NCBI GenBank assembly: GCA_910587095.1
Contig: CAJUMJ010000046.1
Location: forward strand, 25,150 to 89,149
Length of the DNA stretch: 64,000 bases
Reading direction: 5' to 3'
Origin: an uncultured Lachnospiraceae bacterium
GTDB taxonomy: Bacteria; Bacillota; Clostridia; Lachnospirales; Lachnospiraceae
Part shown: positions 35,873 to 44,220 of the stretch, piece after piece
Numbering within the stretch: position 1 is the first letter of the stretch
Layout: every line of letters starts with the position of its first letter
Position numbers and translations under genes: made by a program
The notes under the pieces: model-generated
What the model was told of the DNA's origin: nothing
Database searches by the model: none
Seen by the model: the letters and a program-made list of their open reading frames with translations, nothing else

Positions 35873-36946
35873 ATGGGCAAGAAGATCGTACTTACAGGCG
35901 GCGGTACCGCCGGACATGTGACGCCGAATATGGCTTTGATTCCGAAGCTCAGGGAGCTTGAGTATGAGATTGTGTACATGGGCTCTTATGACGGGATTGA
36001 AAAGAAGCTGATCGAGGATTTTGATCTTCCCTATTATGGCATCGCGACGGGAAAATTTCGTCGGTATTTTGACCCCAAAAACTTTACGGATCCTTTTCGT
36101 GTGATTAAGGGGATGCGGGAGGCGAAAAAGTATTTGAAGGAAATCAGGCCGGATGTGCTTTTTTCCAAGGGAGGGTTCGTCAGTGTGCCGGTGGTGCGTG
36201 CGGCGTCTTCTCTTGGGATTCCGTGTATCATCCACGAATCGGATATGACGCCGGGCCTGGCAAATAAACTCTGTATTCCGGTGGCAAAAAAGGTCTGCTG
36301 TAATTTTCCGGAGACTTTCAGTCAGCTTCCGGCGGCGAAAGCGGTGTTGACGGGTTCACCAATCCGCAAGGAACTGGCTATGGGGAACAAGGAAGCGGCT
36401 TATAGGTTGTGTGGCTTTGACAGTTCGAAACCGGTTATCATGGTGGTGGGCGGAAGCCTCGGGTCAGCGGCGGTCAACCAGGCAGTCAGGGATGTTTTGC
36501 CGGATCTTTTAAAAGATTTCCAAGTGGTGCATTTGTGCGGCAAGGAAAAGATAGATAATCTTTTGTTGACTACGCAGGGATATAAGCAATTTGAGTATGT
36601 GAAATCCGAGATGAAGGATATTTTCGCTATGGCGGATATTGTGATTTCGAGGGCGGGAGCCAATGCGATCAGCGAAATTCTGGCGCTCAAGAAGCCCAAT
36701 GTTTTAATTCCTCTCCCCGCTTCAAGCAGCAGGGGGGACCAGCTTTTGAACGCGAAATCTTTTGAGTCGCAAGGTTTCAGTATTGTGATAGACGAGGATG
36801 ATTTGACAAAGAAACTTCTCCTTGAAAAAGTACAGGAGCTTTATTTTAATCGCTTTACCTATATTGATGCCATGAAAAAGAGCAGCCAGAGGGATGCCAT
36901 CGGCACGATTATCAGTTTGATTGAAGAGCAAGCGAACGCAAAATAG
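35873..36946 (+). CDS. murG: UDP-N-acetylglucosamine-N-acetylmuramyl-(pentapeptide) pyrophosphoryl-undecaprenol GlcNAc transferase
   Basis: MurG converts lipid I to lipid II at the inner face of the membrane in peptidoglycan synthesis. This 357-residue protein has the N-terminal GGGTAGHVTPN loop at residues 9-19, SKGGFVSVP near 101, and the C-terminal donor-binding region with SRAGANAISE near 258 and PLPASSSRGDQ near 280. It is isolated from the dcw cluster, paired only with the small TSCPD gene. In many Clostridia a murG copy is found outside dcw, so this may be the only copy or a second one. Confidence 0.92.
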   Translation: MGKKIVLTGGGTAGHVTPNMALIPKLRELEYEIVYMGSYDGIEKKLIEDFDLPYYGIATGKFRRYFDPKNFTDPFRVIKGMREAKKYLKEIRPDVLFSKGGFVSVPVVRAASSLGIPCIIHESDMTPGLANKLCIPVAKKVCCNFPETFSQLPAAKAVLTGSPIRKELAMGNKEAAYRLCGFDSSKPVIMVVGGSLGSAAVNQAVRDVLPDLLKDFQVVHLCGKEKIDNLLLTTQGYKQFEYVKSEMKDIFAMADIVISRAGANAISEILALKKPNVLIPLPASSSRGDQLLNAKSFESQGFSIVIDEDDLTKKLLLEKVQELYFNRFTYIDAMKKSSQRDAIGTIISLIEEQANAK

Positions 36947-36986
36947 ACGGAAGAAAGACCAGCTTGGAAATTCTCCTATAATCTTC

Positions 36987-37016
36987 TTGAATACGATTTG
37001 GCAGGTAGATTATACT
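36987..37016 (+). promoter_or_regulatory. Promoter-like sequence ahead of the AraC remnant
   Basis: TTGAAT (36987-36992), 18-base spacer, TATACT (37011-37016). A good RBS (AGGGAGG) and ATG follow, but the gene they served is broken. Confidence 0.55.
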
Positions 37017-37058
37017 GAAGAAAACAGACAGAAACAGGAAAATACAGGGAGGCAGACA

Positions 37059-37291
37059 ATGAAGCTTTGTGCTTGGGCTGATGCCTGAATCAGGAAAAAT
37101 ATATTTGAGTGCGAGGATGGAAAAGTTCATGAACTGATCGACAGAGTGAAGCGCAGGATACATGAGAATCTGGCGGATGATTTGACGGTTGCAAGTTTCG
37201 CGGAGCAAAACTATCCAGACTCTTTAAAAGGGTGACCGGTGCGGAATTTTTTCTGGTGAGCAGAGAAGCGCTTGTACAGGTACAGAAATAA
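37059..37291 (+). pseudogene. Decayed AraC-family regulator fragment
   Basis: From the ATG at 37059 the frame reads MKLCAWADA, then a stop TGA at 37086, then continues in the same frame with VHELIDRVKRRIHENLADDL and TVASFAEQNY. After a short deletion and frame change it resumes as RLFKRVTGAEFF and ends at a TAA at 37291. These are the two helix-turn-helix halves of an AraC-family C-terminus with the middle (the usual YLSPSYLS part) lost. With promoter and RBS intact but the frame broken, this is a pseudogene. Confidence 0.75.
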
Positions 37292-37329
37292 ATCATGGAG
37301 GTTTTGTGAGAGCTCTTTTGGGGAAACTA

Positions 37330-37358
37330 TTGAAAAAGCTATGTTTCAATGCTACACT
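37330..37358 (+). promoter_or_regulatory. Promoter of pgi
   Basis: TTGAAA (37330-37335), 17-base spacer, TACACT (37353-37358). It overlaps an upstream in-frame ATG at 37349, which argues that pgi starts at 37391. Confidence 0.65.
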
Positions 37359-37390
37359 TATGGAAAGAAATGGAAAAGGAGAAGGTTAAC

Positions 37391-38737
37391 ATGAGCAAAG
37401 TAACATTTGACTATTCTAAAGCGTCATCGTTTATTGGGGAAAACGAAGTGGAGTCCATGAAAAAGCTCGCCTTGGATGCAAAAGAACTGCTGGTGAGCAA
37501 GTCCGGAGCGGGAAACGACTTCCTTGGCTGGATTGATCTGCCTGTGGATTATGATAAGGAAGAGTTTGCACGAATCAAGAAAGCGGCGGAGAAGATTCAG
37601 AGTGATTCCGAAGTGCTTGTCGTGATCGGTATCGGCGGATCCTATCTGGGAGCGAGAGCGGCGATTGAGTTTTTGCGTCACAGCTTTTACAATGTGGTGG
37701 ACAAGTCTGTCAGGAAAACACCCGAAATCTATTTCGCTGGCAATTCCATCAGCTCCACATATATCAAGCACCTGATCGATGTGATCGGTGACAGGGATTT
37801 CTCTATCAATATGATTTCCAAATCCGGTACGACGACGGAGCCTGCAATCGCATTCCGTGTGTTTAAGGAGTTGGCGGAGAAGAAATATGGTAAGGAAGGC
37901 GCGGCAAAGAGAATTTACGCGACCACGGATAAGGCGAGAGGGTCGCTCAAAAATCTTGCCAATGAAGAGGGATACGAAAGTTTTGTCGTTCCGGATGATG
38001 TGGGCGGACGTTTTTCCGTATTGACGGCGGTAGGTCTGCTTCCCATTGCGGTGTCCGGCGCGGATATCGATAAATTGATGGAAGGTGCGGCGGAAGGAAG
38101 AAAGATGGCTCTGGAAGCTCCTTTTGAGGAGAATGAGGCGGTAAAATACGCGGCGCTTCGCAACATTTTACTGAGAAAAGGTAAAGCAATCGAAATTCTT
38201 GCCAATTACGAACCTTGCGTACACTATGTGTCGGAGTGGTGGAAACAGCTATATGGAGAATCCGAGGGAAAAGATCAGAAAGGTATTTTCCCGGCGAGCG
38301 TGGACCTTACAACAGATCTGCACTCCATGGGCCAGTTTATTCAGGACGGTTCCAGAAACCTGTTTGAGACGGTCATCAATATTGAGACGAGCAGGGAGGA
38401 AATTTTGATCGGCGAGGAGCCGGTGGATTTGGACGGACTCAACTATCTGGCAGGCAAGAGCGTGGATTTTGTCAATAAAAATGCCATGAACGGCACGATT
38501 CTTGCGCACACAGACGGCCAGGTACCGAATTTCATGGTTAACGTTCCGGAAGTTAATGAGTTTTATTTGGGCGAGCTGTTCTATTTCTTCGAGTTTGCCT
38601 GCGGTGTCAGCGGATATCTCCTCGGTGTGAATCCGTTTAACCAGCCGGGTGTGGAGAGCTATAAGAAGAATATGTTTGCGCTTCTCGGTAAGCCGGGATA
38701 TGAAGCGCAGAGAGAAGAGTTGCTCAAGAGACTTTAA
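37391..38737 (+). CDS. pgi: Glucose-6-phosphate isomerase
   Basis: A 448-residue enzyme interconverting glucose 6-phosphate and fructose 6-phosphate in glycolysis. It has the short Gram-positive form. Motifs: GIGGSYLGARAAIEFL near residue 79 (phosphate-binding region), SKSGTTTEPAIAFR near 143 and DLHSMGQFIQDG near 313, with the isomerase signature in the final third. The ATG at 37391 has AAGGAGAAGG upstream and gives the usual MSKVTFDYS start. It is monocistronic, with its own promoter and terminator. Confidence 0.96.
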   Translation: MSKVTFDYSKASSFIGENEVESMKKLALDAKELLVSKSGAGNDFLGWIDLPVDYDKEEFARIKKAAEKIQSDSEVLVVIGIGGSYLGARAAIEFLRHSFYNVVDKSVRKTPEIYFAGNSISSTYIKHLIDVIGDRDFSINMISKSGTTTEPAIAFRVFKELAEKKYGKEGAAKRIYATTDKARGSLKNLANEEGYESFVVPDDVGGRFSVLTAVGLLPIAVSGADIDKLMEGAAEGRKMALEAPFEENEAVKYAALRNILLRKGKAIEILANYEPCVHYVSEWWKQLYGESEGKDQKGIFPASVDLTTDLHSMGQFIQDGSRNLFETVINIETSREEILIGEEPVDLDGLNYLAGKSVDFVNKNAMNGTILAHTDGQVPNFMVNVPEVNEFYLGELFYFFEFACGVSGYLLGVNPFNQPGVESYKKNMFALLGKPGYEAQREELLKRL

Positions 38738-38798
38738 TGAATGAAGTAAGATTGGTTGTGAGATCCGCTTTGCGGGTTCGAAAATAAGATGATAAGAA

Positions 38799-38832
38799 GG
38801 CGCATATCTCCGTGTGGGGTATGCGCCGTTTT
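38799..38832 (+). terminator. Rho-independent terminator after pgi
   Basis: Stem GGCGCATA / TATGCGCC followed by GTTTT. Confidence 0.8.
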
Positions 38833-38851
38833 CCTTGCGAAGTTATTGATC

Positions 38852-38880
38852 TTGACGATCAATTTGCAGAATGCTAGAAT
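38852..38880 (+). promoter_or_regulatory. Promoter of the perR-like gene
   Basis: TTGACG (38852-38857), 17-base spacer, TAGAAT (38875-38880). The PerR-type palindrome begins 12 bases after the -10 element. Confidence 0.75.
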
Positions 38881-38891
38881 AAAATTTAGAT

Positions 38892-38906
38892 TTAGAATAA
38901 TTCTAA
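38892..38906. promoter_or_regulatory. PerR-box-like operator
   Basis: TTAGAATAATTCTAA is a perfect 7-1-7 palindrome in the layout of the Per box (consensus TTATAATnATTATAA, two differences per half at most). It lies at the expected transcription start and 19 bases before the start codon of the PerR-like gene, so binding would block transcription. Autorepression is inferred from position and from the family. Confidence 0.8.
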
Positions 38907-38925
38907 AAATATCGGAGTTTGGTAT

Positions 38926-39297
38926 ATGACAAAATATGAGGAAGAGATATACAGAATCATTACTACGTCCAAAGATCATTTGACTGTAGAGCAAATATAC
39001 ATAGCACTTAAAAACAGATATCCTGGAGTTGTAATGGCCACGGTCTATAACAATGTGAATAAACTCTGGAAAGCCAGAATGATCCGTAAAATATCTGTCG
39101 AAAATATGCCGGACAGATATGATAAGCTCGTGAAACACGACCATCTGGTCTGTCAGAGTTGTGGGAAACTGGCTGATTTTTCATTTGACGATATCACGGC
39201 TTCGCTGCGTGAACAGATGGGTGAGGAGTTTATATCGTATGATTTGAAAGTATTTTACATATGTCCGGATTGCCGGAAACGGGAGAGGGAGCAATAA
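38926..39297 (+). CDS. perR: Fur-family regulator, PerR type
   Basis: A 123-residue metal-dependent repressor. The winged helix (YPGVVMATVYNNVNKLWKA) is followed by the metal-sensing domain. The structural zinc pairs are C76/C79 and C113/C116. Comparison with B. subtilis PerR by eye places all five regulatory metal ligands: H18, D66, H71, H73 and D84. The Asp at D84, rather than the Glu of Fur, is the feature that favours peroxide sensing through iron. The N-terminus is about 20 residues shorter than usual and lacks the first helix. A PerR-type box lies in its own promoter. It is 30 bases upstream of a CZB chemoreceptor. Confidence 0.87.
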   Translation: MTKYEEEIYRIITTSKDHLTVEQIYIALKNRYPGVVMATVYNNVNKLWKARMIRKISVENMPDRYDKLVKHDHLVCQSCGKLADFSFDDITASLREQMGEEFISYDLKVFYICPDCRKREREQ

Positions 39298-39327
39298 ATA
39301 TAATTAAATAAATATAGGGGGGTCAAT

Positions 39328-40743
39328 ATGAGCATTTTAATGAGGCCTAAGAAGGAAAATATTTTATTATCCATGTCAGAGCTTGCCGAGGCGGATTACG
39401 GAAAGAAATCTCCTGAGCTGGAACAGATTTACAGGCGTCTGATTACAGGGCGTACCCGGTTTGAGAAAGTGATGGCAAATGTTTTGGACTCAGTGATGCA
39501 GATTAGTTCATTGGATCTTTCTCTGAACCATTATTCGGAGAATTTGCGGAAGGTGTCGGACAGTGTTTCGAATGCCACTGAGCTGATTCACGCGGCCTCG
39601 ATCGAGGCGGATTCCATATCAAGGATGGTATCTACCCAACACGAGGAGCTGACAAATACGATTATTGAAGTCTCGGAGAAGTCAAATGCGGTTTATCAGC
39701 GTATTGACGAGAGCCAGCAGGAATTGACTGCTACCAGAGAGTTGTCTGACAGAACAATCAAGGTATCAAGAGAAATGCAGCAGGACATGAACCGTCTTTC
39801 CGAAATTATCGGCCAGATGGATAATGTGATCAGCGGCATCAACTCCATTTCGTCGCAGACGAATCTTCTTGCTCTGAATGCCTCTATTGAAGCGGCCAGG
39901 GCAGGGGAGGCAGGCAAGGGTTTTGCGGTTGTCGCAGATGAGATCAGGGAGTTGGCTGACGAGACGAAGAAGCTGACCGCGAGTATGGGACATTTTTTGG
40001 CGGAGGTGCTCACAGCGTCCGCTACGAGTGTGGAGAGTGTTGATAATACCATTGAGTCTCTGGAAATCGTTACACAGAAGATCAGTCATGTGTGGGAACT
40101 GAATGAAGGCAATCAGCAGCACTTGGAGAAGATTAACAGCAATATTTCATCGCTGGCAAGTCTCAGCGAGGAGATCAGCAGTTCTATCATCGAGCTTGAA
40201 TCACGTTGTTCCGATATCAACAGTCAGTGTGGTGTGCTGCATGAGGATACGGTTCGTCTGCAGGAACACGGAAAAGATATTTATGATATTGCTAAACCGT
40301 TGGGGGCGATTGAGACAATATTGGATGAGTCTGTAAAAGGCATGGGCGCCATGTCGAAAGACGCATTTTACAAGTTGGAAGATCAGAGTTTTGCCGGATA
40401 TATTGAAAAAGCGATAGTCGCGCACAAAAACTGGCTGGGAAATCTGGAGCGGATTGTCAAAGAACGGACAATTCTTCCTTTGCAGGTCAATGAAAAGAAA
40501 TGCGGGTTCGGTCATTTTTATTATGCGATAGATCCGACAAAACCGAAGGTTTTGGAGATTTGGAAGGATCTTGGTGAAAAACATAAAAAATTCCATGCAT
40601 ATGGTAAACAGATAATTGACGCATTGTTTGACGCGGATTATAGCAAAGCAGAGGACATTTACCGGGACGCGAAGCAGTACTCCGAAATACTGATCAGCGA
40701 TCTTGAACGTGTTAAAAAATTGTGCATAAGTGCTTCTGATTAA
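39328..40743 (+). CDS. Soluble methyl-accepting chemotaxis protein with C-terminal CZB domain
   Basis: A 471-residue receptor without a signal peptide or membrane segment, so cytoplasmic. The signalling hairpin has LLALNASIEAARAGEAGKGF near residue 180. The C-terminal 110 residues look like a CZB zinc-binding domain: His in AHKNWLGNLE near 365, Cys in KKCGFGHFYYAI near 392, and two His in EKHKKFHAYG near 418-423. In H. pylori TlpD a soluble CZB receptor responds to hypochlorous acid through this Cys-zinc centre. Placement directly behind a PerR-type regulator supports an oxidant-sensing role here. GGGGGGT precedes the ATG. Confidence 0.85.
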   Translation: MSILMRPKKENILLSMSELAEADYGKKSPELEQIYRRLITGRTRFEKVMANVLDSVMQISSLDLSLNHYSENLRKVSDSVSNATELIHAASIEADSISRMVSTQHEELTNTIIEVSEKSNAVYQRIDESQQELTATRELSDRTIKVSREMQQDMNRLSEIIGQMDNVISGINSISSQTNLLALNASIEAARAGEAGKGFAVVADEIRELADETKKLTASMGHFLAEVLTASATSVESVDNTIESLEIVTQKISHVWELNEGNQQHLEKINSNISSLASLSEEISSSIIELESRCSDINSQCGVLHEDTVRLQEHGKDIYDIAKPLGAIETILDESVKGMGAMSKDAFYKLEDQSFAGYIEKAIVAHKNWLGNLERIVKERTILPLQVNEKKCGFGHFYYAIDPTKPKVLEIWKDLGEKHKKFHAYGKQIIDALFDADYSKAEDIYRDAKQYSEILISDLERVKKLCISASD

Positions 40744-40820
40744 AATTTTCTAAAATTGGTTTTGGATTTCAACCGTCGGTTGCGCGGATGTACAGGGAGC
40801 TGTATGGAAAGAAACCCAAG

Positions 40821-40847
40821 GTTTTGATAAGATTTGGATATCAAAAC
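40821..40847. promoter_or_regulatory. Perfect operator-like inverted repeat before the truncated XRE gene
   Basis: GTTTTGATA, nine-base spacer, TATCAAAAC. It lies immediately upstream of a strong AAAGGAGG RBS. It is probably the autoregulatory site of the XRE gene that follows. Confidence 0.6.
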
Positions 40848-40864
40848 TAAAGGAGGAAAGCAAC

Positions 40865-41032
40865 ATGGAGTTTTCGGAAAAGTTAGTAACTCTGCGAAAA
40901 GCAAAAGAACTGACCCAAGAACAGCTTGCCGAGAAACTTGGGATTTCAAGGCATGAACCTGCTATAATAAGACTAAATCAAGAGAAGCCCACAAAATCAA
41001 GGGTTTGCACTGATTCAGTCCTATTTATTTAA
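40865..41032 (+). pseudogene. Truncated XRE-family regulator at the left edge of the mobile element
   Basis: From the ATG at 40865, with a strong AAAGGAGGAAAG RBS, the first 29 residues (MEFSEKLVTLRKAKELTQEQ, then LAEKLGISR) are a textbook XRE helix-turn-helix N-terminus. After ISR the usual QAVSKWE does not follow. The frame continues as unrelated HEPAIIRLNQEKPTKS and stops at 41032. The break at about 40952 marks where foreign or rearranged DNA joins, and is the best visible candidate for the left junction of the conjugative element. Confidence 0.7.
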
Positions 41033-41191
41033 GCCCATTGGTGGAGATTTAGGACAGCGCTGGACAAAATCATAAACCTACATCAAAGAAGTCAGAAATG
41101 CCCATCCATGATGCGGTCATCTTGTGGCTTTTAAGAAATGCGAGGTGAAACAGAATAATTTTGAGTTAGACGCAGTATTTTATTGCGTGAT

Positions 41192-41234
41192 AAGGACTAT
41201 TCAAGTGTATGTGCTTGGGTAGTCCTTATATTTT
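41192..41234 (+). terminator. Hairpin upstream of the ParM-like gene
   Basis: AAGGACTA / TAGTCCTT stem with a 20-base loop, followed by ATATTTTT. It lies 35 bases before the parM start codon, so it may insulate the operon from outside transcription or act as an attenuator. Confidence 0.55.
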
Positions 41235-41268
41235 TGCAACAAAACCAGTAGAGGAAAAGGAGAAGATT

Positions 41269-42186
41269 ATGGAACAGGTTTACAGGATCGGGATTGACCA
41301 TGGGTACGGTAATATCAAGACCGCCCACCACATTTTTGAATCCGGCATTATCCAGAGGGAAAGCGTATCGGAACTTGCAGGGATGGTAGTAGAGTACGAA
41401 GGGAAATTTTACGAGATCGGCTCCACGCACAAGGAGTACCAGATGGATAAAGTGTGGGATGAAGATTATTATATCCTTACGCTGGCGGCTCTGGCAAAGG
41501 AACTGAGGGAAAGGGGATTGTGTTACGCTTCCGTCATTCTGGCGGTGGGGCTTCCTATCAAATGGCTTGGGGAGCAGGCGGAGAGTTTTAAGAAATATTT
41601 ATTAAAGAATAAGGAAGTGACCTTCCGGTGCAATGACACCAGATACCATGTGAAAATTGAGGATGTGGAAGTCTATGCACAGGGATTTGCGGCTGTTGCG
41701 GCAGACCTGCCCAGCTATCAGGGATTTAATATTGTGGCGGATATCGGCAACGGAACCATGAATGTTATCTTTATTGTTGATGGGAAGCCGGATTCCAGCC
41801 GCTACTATACGGAGCGGTTTGGTGTAGAGTGCTGTGTGATTGAGATGCGGAGCGAACTTACAAACAAAGTACATACTGTTGTAGACGATTGTATTGTCAA
41901 AAAAGTACTGAAAGATGGCACAGCCGATATCGGGGAAAAGTACTTGAAAGCCATAGCGGAATGCGCCACAGACTATACCGACAAGATCATGCGGAAGCTA
42001 CGGGAGTATGGCTATAATGAAGAACTGGCAAAACTCCATTTCCTTGGAGGCGGTGCAATGCTGATGAAACATTTCGCAAAACTGGATCACAGCAAGGTGC
42101 ATTTCATTGAGGATATACATGCCAATGCAAAAGGGTATGAATATCTTTCCAACCAAAGACGGTTACGCAATATCCGGCGCGGATAG
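41269..42186 (+). CDS. parM: ParM/StbA-like plasmid-segregation actin
   Basis: A 305-residue actin-like ATPase. The N-terminal phosphate loop is IGIDHGYGNIKTA and the second loop is VADIGNGTMNVIFI near residue 162. The adenosine-region glycine motif is FLGGGAMLM near 268. ParM filaments push plasmid copies apart; in conjugative elements the protein stabilises the circular form. The frame is open from 41209, but the ATG at 41269 has AAAAGGAGAAG upstream. It is followed 12 bases later by a small gene in the usual place of the DNA-binding partner ParR. Confidence 0.85.
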   Translation: MEQVYRIGIDHGYGNIKTAHHIFESGIIQRESVSELAGMVVEYEGKFYEIGSTHKEYQMDKVWDEDYYILTLAALAKELRERGLCYASVILAVGLPIKWLGEQAESFKKYLLKNKEVTFRCNDTRYHVKIEDVEVYAQGFAAVAADLPSYQGFNIVADIGNGTMNVIFIVDGKPDSSRYYTERFGVECCVIEMRSELTNKVHTVVDDCIVKKVLKDGTADIGEKYLKAIAECATDYTDKIMRKLREYGYNEELAKLHFLGGGAMLMKHFAKLDHSKVHFIEDIHANAKGYEYLSNQRRLRNIRRG

Positions 42187-42198
42187 GGGGTGTGCCTT

Positions 42199-42633
42199 AT
42201 GAAGACGAGACAGACGATAAAGAATATCAAGCGTGTGTCCTGCCGCTTTGACATGGACGTGCCGGAGGAGCGGAGGGCATGGCAGATTTTACAAAGAAGG
42301 TATGAGGAGCCGCCGGAGGGAAAGAAGCAGGACTACAGCAGCATTATCGCAGAGGCAATGATCGGGCATTATGACCGGAAGGAAGAAGTACACCTTACCA
42401 ATGAGGAACTTCTGGCGAAGATGCAGGAGAGCATCAGGAAGGAAGCAGAGGAAATAAAGAAATGTTTTTCGCAGTCGCCATTTCCAATGATGTACCCTTA
42501 TATGCCAATAGCACCGGGAATGCAGAGTATGGCGGTACAGCCGGAGAAGCAGGAGCAGAAAGAAATCAAGCAGGACGAGGAAACCATCAATGATGCCGCC
42601 CTTGACTTCATGGACAGTTTCATGGGTGGATAG
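42199..42633 (+). CDS. Small basic protein, possible ParR-like partner
   Basis: A 144-residue protein. The first 70 residues are basic and helical (TRQTIKNIKRVSCRFDMDVP, ERRAWQILQRR), which would suit a ribbon-helix-helix DNA binder. The C-terminus is Pro/Met-rich (PFPMMYPYMPIAPGMQSM) and ends in an acidic DFMDSFMGG tail that might contact the actin-like protein. No family is recognised with confidence; the role is inferred from position after parM. The ATG at 42199 is preferred over GTG 42190 because AGGGGG precedes it. Confidence 0.55.
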   Translation: MKTRQTIKNIKRVSCRFDMDVPEERRAWQILQRRYEEPPEGKKQDYSSIIAEAMIGHYDRKEEVHLTNEELLAKMQESIRKEAEEIKKCFSQSPFPMMYPYMPIAPGMQSMAVQPEKQEQKEIKQDEETINDAALDFMDSFMGG

Positions 42634-42683
42634 GCAGGATGCAGAGGCATCAACTTATATAAAATTGAAAAAGGAAAAGTTAG

Positions 42684-42725
42684 AGGGCATTTCATTCTGT
42701 GTTGTTTGGATGAGTGCCTTTTTTC
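42684..42725 (+). terminator. Possible terminator after the parM unit
   Basis: An imperfect stem, AGGGCATTTCAT with ATGAGTGCCTT including G-T pairs, followed by TTTTTT. Confidence 0.5.
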
Positions 42726-42752
42726 ATGCAGATTATGCAGAAAGGAAAAGAT

Positions 42753-43286
42753 ATGGAATTAAACGAAATGGAAAAACGGATGCTCTACCAGACGGAAGGA
42801 AGTGAACGGTATGCCCTCATGCATGAGCTGCTGATGGCTTCCCGGTATGCCAAAGACCCGGACAGGCGCAGGGCAGCGGAGAGCCTTATGGAAAAGATGC
42901 GCCCTCTGACAGATGGGAAATGCATGGAGGTTGTACATGATATCCGCAGAAACTACCGCCTGCCCAAAGAGGGAAGGACTATGGGTGAACTGCTGGCGGA
43001 GGCAAGGCAGAGATCCGGTGCGGAACAGTTAAAAGGGCATGACATCATGGCGCTGGAACGCTTTGACCCGGAAGTGCGGCATATGGTTGTCTTTGAAGTG
43101 CTTTCGGAAGAGTCCTTTGACGGAGAAAAAGGCGACCGGGTGCGCCTGTTCCTGACGGATGCCGGTTATGAAAAATTCCAGTGCAGGCAGAAAAACGGGG
43201 AAATCAAGATGCAGGAACACACGAAAGTCACACCGGACGGACATCTGTATCATGACCAAAGCAGAGACAGAGGATATGCACGTTAG
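42753..43286 (+). CDS. Mobile-element protein of unknown function
   Basis: A 177-residue hydrophilic protein I do not recognise. It is helical at the N-terminus (MEKRMLYQTEGSERYALMHE) and has a C-terminal part with beta pattern (FDPEVRHMVVFEVLSEESF). No transmembrane segments or cysteines stand out. The ATG at 42753 follows AGAAAGGAAAAG and removes a poor upstream extension. It lies 21 bases before the initiator-like gene and is likely co-transcribed with it. Confidence 0.55.
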   Translation: MELNEMEKRMLYQTEGSERYALMHELLMASRYAKDPDRRRAAESLMEKMRPLTDGKCMEVVHDIRRNYRLPKEGRTMGELLAEARQRSGAEQLKGHDIMALERFDPEVRHMVVFEVLSEESFDGEKGDRVRLFLTDAGYEKFQCRQKNGEIKMQEHTKVTPDGHLYHDQSRDRGYAR

Positions 43287-43307
43287 TATGGAGAGGGGGT
43301 TTTAGAT

Positions 43308-44180
43308 ATGGCTATATTCAGAGTAGAGAAAACAAAAGATTTTACCGTCATGAGCAATTACCACTTACGTGACGTGGAATTGTCGCTGAAAGCAAAAGGG
43401 CTGTTATCCCTGATGCTCTCCCTGCCGGAGGATTGGGATTATACGACGAAGGGGCTTGCCTGTATCTGCAAGGATGGCGTGGACTCGATCACCAGCGCAT
43501 TAAAAGAGTTAGAGAATCATGGGTATCTCACCAGACAGCGCATCCGCTATGAGAACGGGCGTCTTGGGGATATTACCTACACGATACACGAAAAGCCTGT
43601 AGAGCAGGAAACGGAAGAAAACCCACCTAAACGGGAAAATCCAAGACAGGTTAAGCCAATACAGGAAAAATCTGTACAGGGGAACCCTAAACAGGAAAAC
43701 ACCGCACAATTAAATACTAATCAATCAAATACAGATGTATCAAAAACTTATCAATCAATCTATCCGGAGAAACCGGAGGAACCAGAAACAATAACGCAGC
43801 AGGATGGGATTGATAAGATCGGTCTTGCAGACGCTTACCGGGAGATCATCTGTGAAAACATCGAGTACAGCATCCTTGTGGAGCGGTACGGAAAACAGCG
43901 GATGGATGAAGCGGTAGAGCTGGTGCTGGAAGTTGTCCTGTCGCAGCGTCCTTATATCCGCATCGCAGGAGACGACTTCCCAAGGGAAGTTGTAAGGAGC
44001 CGGTTCCTGAAAATTAATTCAAGCCATCTGGAATACGTCTTTGAATGCATTGACGGGAATACAACCAAGGTAGGGAACATCAAGGCATACTTACTGACAG
44101 CACTGTATAATGCCCCGGCGACCATGGACAGTTACTACCGGATGGAAGTCAGCCATGATTTATACGGTACTGGTACATAA
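43308..44180 (+). CDS. Replication-initiator-like helix-turn-helix protein (DnaD/DUF6017-like)
   Basis: A 290-residue protein. Residues 1-90 form a winged helix of the kind in plasmid replication initiators and DnaD-related proteins (SNYHLRDVELSLKAKGLLSL, then YLTRQRIRYENGRLGDI). A Gln/Pro/Asn-rich linker spans about 100-155. The C-terminal 130 residues are helical and resemble the DUF6017 domain found with such proteins (DAYREIICENIEYSILVERY). It is likely to bind element DNA. The repeat array at 45597-45824 is an obvious candidate target, which is inference. Confidence 0.7.
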   Translation: MAIFRVEKTKDFTVMSNYHLRDVELSLKAKGLLSLMLSLPEDWDYTTKGLACICKDGVDSITSALKELENHGYLTRQRIRYENGRLGDITYTIHEKPVEQETEENPPKRENPRQVKPIQEKSVQGNPKQENTAQLNTNQSNTDVSKTYQSIYPEKPEEPETITQQDGIDKIGLADAYREIICENIEYSILVERYGKQRMDEAVELVLEVVLSQRPYIRIAGDDFPREVVRSRFLKINSSHLEYVFECIDGNTTKVGNIKAYLLTALYNAPATMDSYYRMEVSHDLYGTGT

Positions 44181-44220
44181 GTATTTTTATTTTCAATAAA
44201 CACAAGGCGAGGAGGTAAAT

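Noticed and set aside
37086..37088. In-frame TGA in the AraC remnant as a possible selenocysteine codon
   Set aside because: No hairpin of the SECIS type follows, and the frame is further broken downstream, so decay explains it better.
41033..41190. Possible attachment site or gene remnant left of parM
   Set aside because: I found no open frame or inverted or direct repeat that could be tied to the other end of the element, which is outside the window.
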